Assembly: GCF_016888135.1 (NCBI RefSeq)
Contig: NZ_JACSWB010000156.1
Location: 1-64,000 of the forward strand
From: Leptolyngbya sp. CCY15150
GTDB lineage: Bacteria; Cyanobacteriota; Cyanobacteriia; RECH01
Direction: 5' to 3'
DNA length: 64,000 nt
The notes under the pieces were generated by a model that saw only the letters and a program-made list of their open reading frames with translations, did not search any database and was not told the origin of the DNA. This document shows positions 61,736-64,000 of the stretch, piece by piece. A program made the translations under genes and the position numbers. Position 1 is the first letter of the stretch. Each line of letters opens with the position of its first letter.

Positions 61736-62920
61736 ATGACCTCTGGGATCTCTCGCTCATCAACCCCGCAGTCCAGTCTGCCAGCTTGGGTGCCTCGGCT
61801 TTCGGTGATGGATCGGTACATCATGCTGGAGTTGGTGCTGCCCTTTTTGTTTGGCGTTGGGCTATTCACCTCTCTCGGCGTCTCTGTTGGCGCTGTTTTT
61901 GATTTAATTCGCCGGGTCACCGAATCTGGACTGCCAATTCAGCTTGCCCTTGAGATCTTGCTGCTGAATATGCCGCAGTTCATTGCCTATTCGCTGCCCA
62001 TGTCAACGCTGCTGGCAACGCTGATGACCTATAGCCGGCTGGCGGCAGATAGTGAACTGGTGGCCCTGCGCAGTTGTGGGGTCAGTGTGGTGCGGTTGGT
62101 GGTGCCCAGCATTATTTTGAGTTTGGTGATTACGGCTTGTACCTTTGCGTTCAATGAAATGATTGTGCCAGCGGCTAATTACCAAGCTGCTGTGACCTTA
62201 GAGAATGCCTTAAACAACGATCGCCTCCCCTTTCGGGAAGAGAATATTGTTTACCAAGAGTACAACCCGGTGCAGATTGAGCCGGGTAAGCGGCAAAATG
62301 TGCTGACTCGCTTTTTCTATGCGCGGGAGTTTGATGGTGAACGCATGGGCGGCGTGACGTATCTCGATCTCTCTCGACCTGACACGAGCCAGATTGCTAT
62401 TGCTCAGTCGGCAGAGTGGAACTTGGAAAGCAATGTCTGGGATTTTTATGATGGCACCATCTATCTAGTGTCGGCTGATGGGCGATTTCGCAACATTGTC
62501 ACCTTCGAGCAGCAGCAAATTACCCTGCCGCGCACGCCCCTCGATCTCGCCTCTCGCCGTCGAGACTATGGTGAGATGAATATCTTAGAGTCCCAAGAAG
62601 AGCTGGCGCTGGTTGAGAAAACGGGCGATACCGATCGCATTCGCAAACTACGGGTGCGGATTCAGCAAAAATATTCTCTGCCTTTTGCCTGCATAGCACT
62701 GGGCTTGGTGGGTGCGTCCTTGGGGAGTCGTTCGAGCCGCACGGGCAGAGCCACAAGCTTTGCCATCAGCGTCTTGATGATTTTTGGGTACTACCTCCTA
62801 GCCTCCATTACGGGAGCGATCGCTCAAACGGGTGCCATATCTCCTGTTTTAGGGGCTTGGCTACCCAATTTTCTAGGGATTGCTGTGGGGATCGGGTTGC
62901 TGCTGCGGTTCTCACGCTAA
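61736..62920 (+). CDS. LptF/LptG-family permease (YjgP/YjgQ)
   Basis: A 394-residue inner-membrane protein. Three hydrophobic helices near the N terminus (about 28-55, 70-100 and 115-140), a periplasmic beta-jellyroll-like domain (about 145-300) and three C-terminal helices (about 310-390) match the LptF/G plan. Blocks include RYIMLELVLPFLFGVGLFT, YSLPMSTLLATLMTYSRL, DSELVALRSCGVSV, and the positively charged RIQQKYSLPFACIALGL region. LptFG with LptB extracts lipopolysaccharide. Cyanobacteria usually have one fused-role member, so F versus G is not assigned. Confidence 0.9.
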   Translation: MTSGISRSSTPQSSLPAWVPRLSVMDRYIMLELVLPFLFGVGLFTSLGVSVGAVFDLIRRVTESGLPIQLALEILLLNMPQFIAYSLPMSTLLATLMTYSRLAADSELVALRSCGVSVVRLVVPSIILSLVITACTFAFNEMIVPAANYQAAVTLENALNNDRLPFREENIVYQEYNPVQIEPGKRQNVLTRFFYAREFDGERMGGVTYLDLSRPDTSQIAIAQSAEWNLESNVWDFYDGTIYLVSADGRFRNIVTFEQQQITLPRTPLDLASRRRDYGEMNILESQEELALVEKTGDTDRIRKLRVRIQQKYSLPFACIALGLVGASLGSRSSRTGRATSFAISVLMIFGYYLLASITGAIAQTGAISPVLGAWLPNFLGIAVGIGLLLRFSR

Positions 62921-62957
62921 CTCGATGATCTGGACGATCGGGCTTGTAGCCTATGCA

Positions 62958-64000
62958 CTAATCAAGCCTGATTTGCTCGATCACGGCGATCGCCCCCTCG
63001 TCGGTCACTGTCCAGACGTCATAGTTGCCGACCACATCGCCATACTCATCGATATCCACATTCCCGCTGGCTCCTTGGTAGTTAATCGCTGTTCCCTCCC
63101 GCAAGAGCGCTAGCCCCTCGCAAACATCACTCACCTCCACGCCATCGCCCCCAGCAACCGAGCGCAGCTCAGCCATGATCGCCTCGCCATCATGGCTGCC
63201 AGCAGCTTGGGCTGCCAAGATCAGCAAAGCACCTGCATCCCAGGCATGGGGGACAAAGGCACCGATACTCGTGTCTTGGGTTTCCTCCCACAGGGCGGTC
63301 AATGCCTCAAGACCGGTACCACTGGCCCCCGGCACAGTACCGATCGCTCCCGACACAATGTAGCTGCCGTCTGCTGTTTGCCCTACATCGTCAGGAAATG
63401 ACTCGGTTTTGACGCCATCAGTGAGCAGGAGCTGGACGCCATCGGTCAATCCCTGTTGGTAGGCCGATCGCAGCAGTAGGCTACCGGTTTCTGGATAGAG
63501 TATGGCTAGAACGGCATCGGGAGAGTCCCCAAAAGCTGCTGCGATCTCGGAGTCAAACGTGGTGGCTTTGGGGTCGTAACGCGTGGGATTGGCTTGATTG
63601 ATCACCGTGCCGCCCAGGTTTTCAAACGCATTCACAAATGCCTGCTCAAACCCTACGCCATAGTCATTGTTGATGGCGATCGTGGAGATGCGATCGTAGC
63701 CGCGATCGATCGCCAACTGGGCCAGGGCTGCTGCTTGATAGCGATCGGGGGGGGCAGTGCGGGCCCAGTAGCCCCGAAAGTCGTCTTCTTTGGCCCGCTC
63801 TGTGAAGATCGGGCTGGTGCTGCCAGGCGAAAGGAGCGGAATCCGGTTGCGCACCGCCACATCCACGGCTCCGCTGGAGACACTGCTAGCGATGGCACCC
63901 ACCACCCCATGCACTCGATTCACCTCAACCAGTTTGCTCATGGCTTCCATGCCTGACCCAGGATCGGTCTGAGTATCTTCAATGATTAAGGTGACGGGAG
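62958..64000 (-). CDS. ABC transporter solute receptor, LivJ/branched-chain amino-acid type (partial)
   Basis: The 3' part of a receptor gene that runs off the right edge. An internal Met lies at 63950, but the frame stays open to the edge with family-like sequence (VTLIIEDTQTDPGSG), so the true start is beyond the window. Visible are the LivJ-type blocks GVVGAIASSVSSGAVDVA, IPLLSPGSTSPI, FRGYWARTAPPDRYQ, YDRISTIAINNDYGVGFEQAF and ADGSYIVSGAIG. The C-terminal lobe has SGNVDIDEYGDVVGNYDVW. The ligand could be amino acids, urea or an amide; it cannot be told here. The signal peptide is off-window. Confidence 0.9.
   Translation of the reverse strand, partial: PVTLIIEDTQTDPGSGMEAMSKLVEVNRVHGVVGAIASSVSSGAVDVAVRNRIPLLSPGSTSPIFTERAKEDDFRGYWARTAPPDRYQAAALAQLAIDRGYDRISTIAINNDYGVGFEQAFVNAFENLGGTVINQANPTRYDPKATTFDSEIAAAFGDSPDAVLAILYPETGSLLLRSAYQQGLTDGVQLLLTDGVKTESFPDDVGQTADGSYIVSGAIGTVPGASGTGLEALTALWEETQDTSIGAFVPHAWDAGALLILAAQAAGSHDGEAIMAELRSVAGGDGVEVSDVCEGLALLREGTAINYQGASGNVDIDEYGDVVGNYDVWTVTDEGAIAVIEQIRLD

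Overview
This window is a piece of cyanobacterial chromosome. The evidence is a photosystem I gene (psaD), a psaD-trpE gene pair, a crtE gene, several protein families largely confined to cyanobacteria (DUF1400 hydrolase, DUF751, DUF502), and a very high density of the HIP1 octamer GCGATCGC in genes and spacers alike. Composition is even, and I see no prophage, integrase, transposase, CRISPR array or tRNA gene. A Dam-type GATC methyltransferase is encoded near 55 kb, which fits the GATC core of HIP1. The lineage below phylum cannot be fixed by eye.

Layout, left end: the window opens in the 3' part of a 5S rRNA gene with a strong terminator. A large CHAT-domain/membrane/TPR protein follows, then a leftward folD-crtE-DUF212 cluster, small membrane and lipoprotein genes, a TPR protein and an A-type Fe-S carrier. 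Next come psaD-trpE, a secreted DUF1400 alpha/beta hydrolase, an NfeD-SPFH pair and aat. From 20 to 29 kb lie an HD-domain phosphohydrolase, a dual-specificity phosphatase, the phosphate uptake cluster pstS-C-A-B with a Pho-box-like site, a DCC oxidoreductase, an SGNH hydrolase and a mazEF toxin-antitoxin pair with a perfect operator-like palindrome.

Middle: a polyamine transporter operon (potD-A-B-C), a large helical-repeat membrane protein, malQ, a RodZ-like protein, a pseudouridine synthase and an SphS-SphR-like two-component system. That pair would be the expected regulator of the pst operon about 15 kb away. DUF502, a TonB-like protein without ExbB/ExbD beside it, uvrC, a NarL-type response regulator and a CPBP protease follow.

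Right end: a coiled-coil protein that overlaps birA tail to tail, a short MITE-like element abutting dam, DUF751-rbfA-GH3, an FHA protein, an epoxide-hydrolase-like enzyme, a cobalamin-binding-like protein, an LptF/LptG-type permease, and an ABC solute receptor cut by the window edge.

No clearly new multi-gene system is visible. The most unusual material is between genes: two diverged inverted copies of a roughly 120-bp element, each in a gap between convergent genes (21.3 and 48.4 kb); a 66-nt nested inverted repeat next to one of them; a MITE with 13-bp terminal inverted repeats and a 6-bp target duplication at the dam stop codon, plus a partial second copy at 13.2 kb; many short tandem duplications of 12-18 bp; and a few candidate micro-ORFs.
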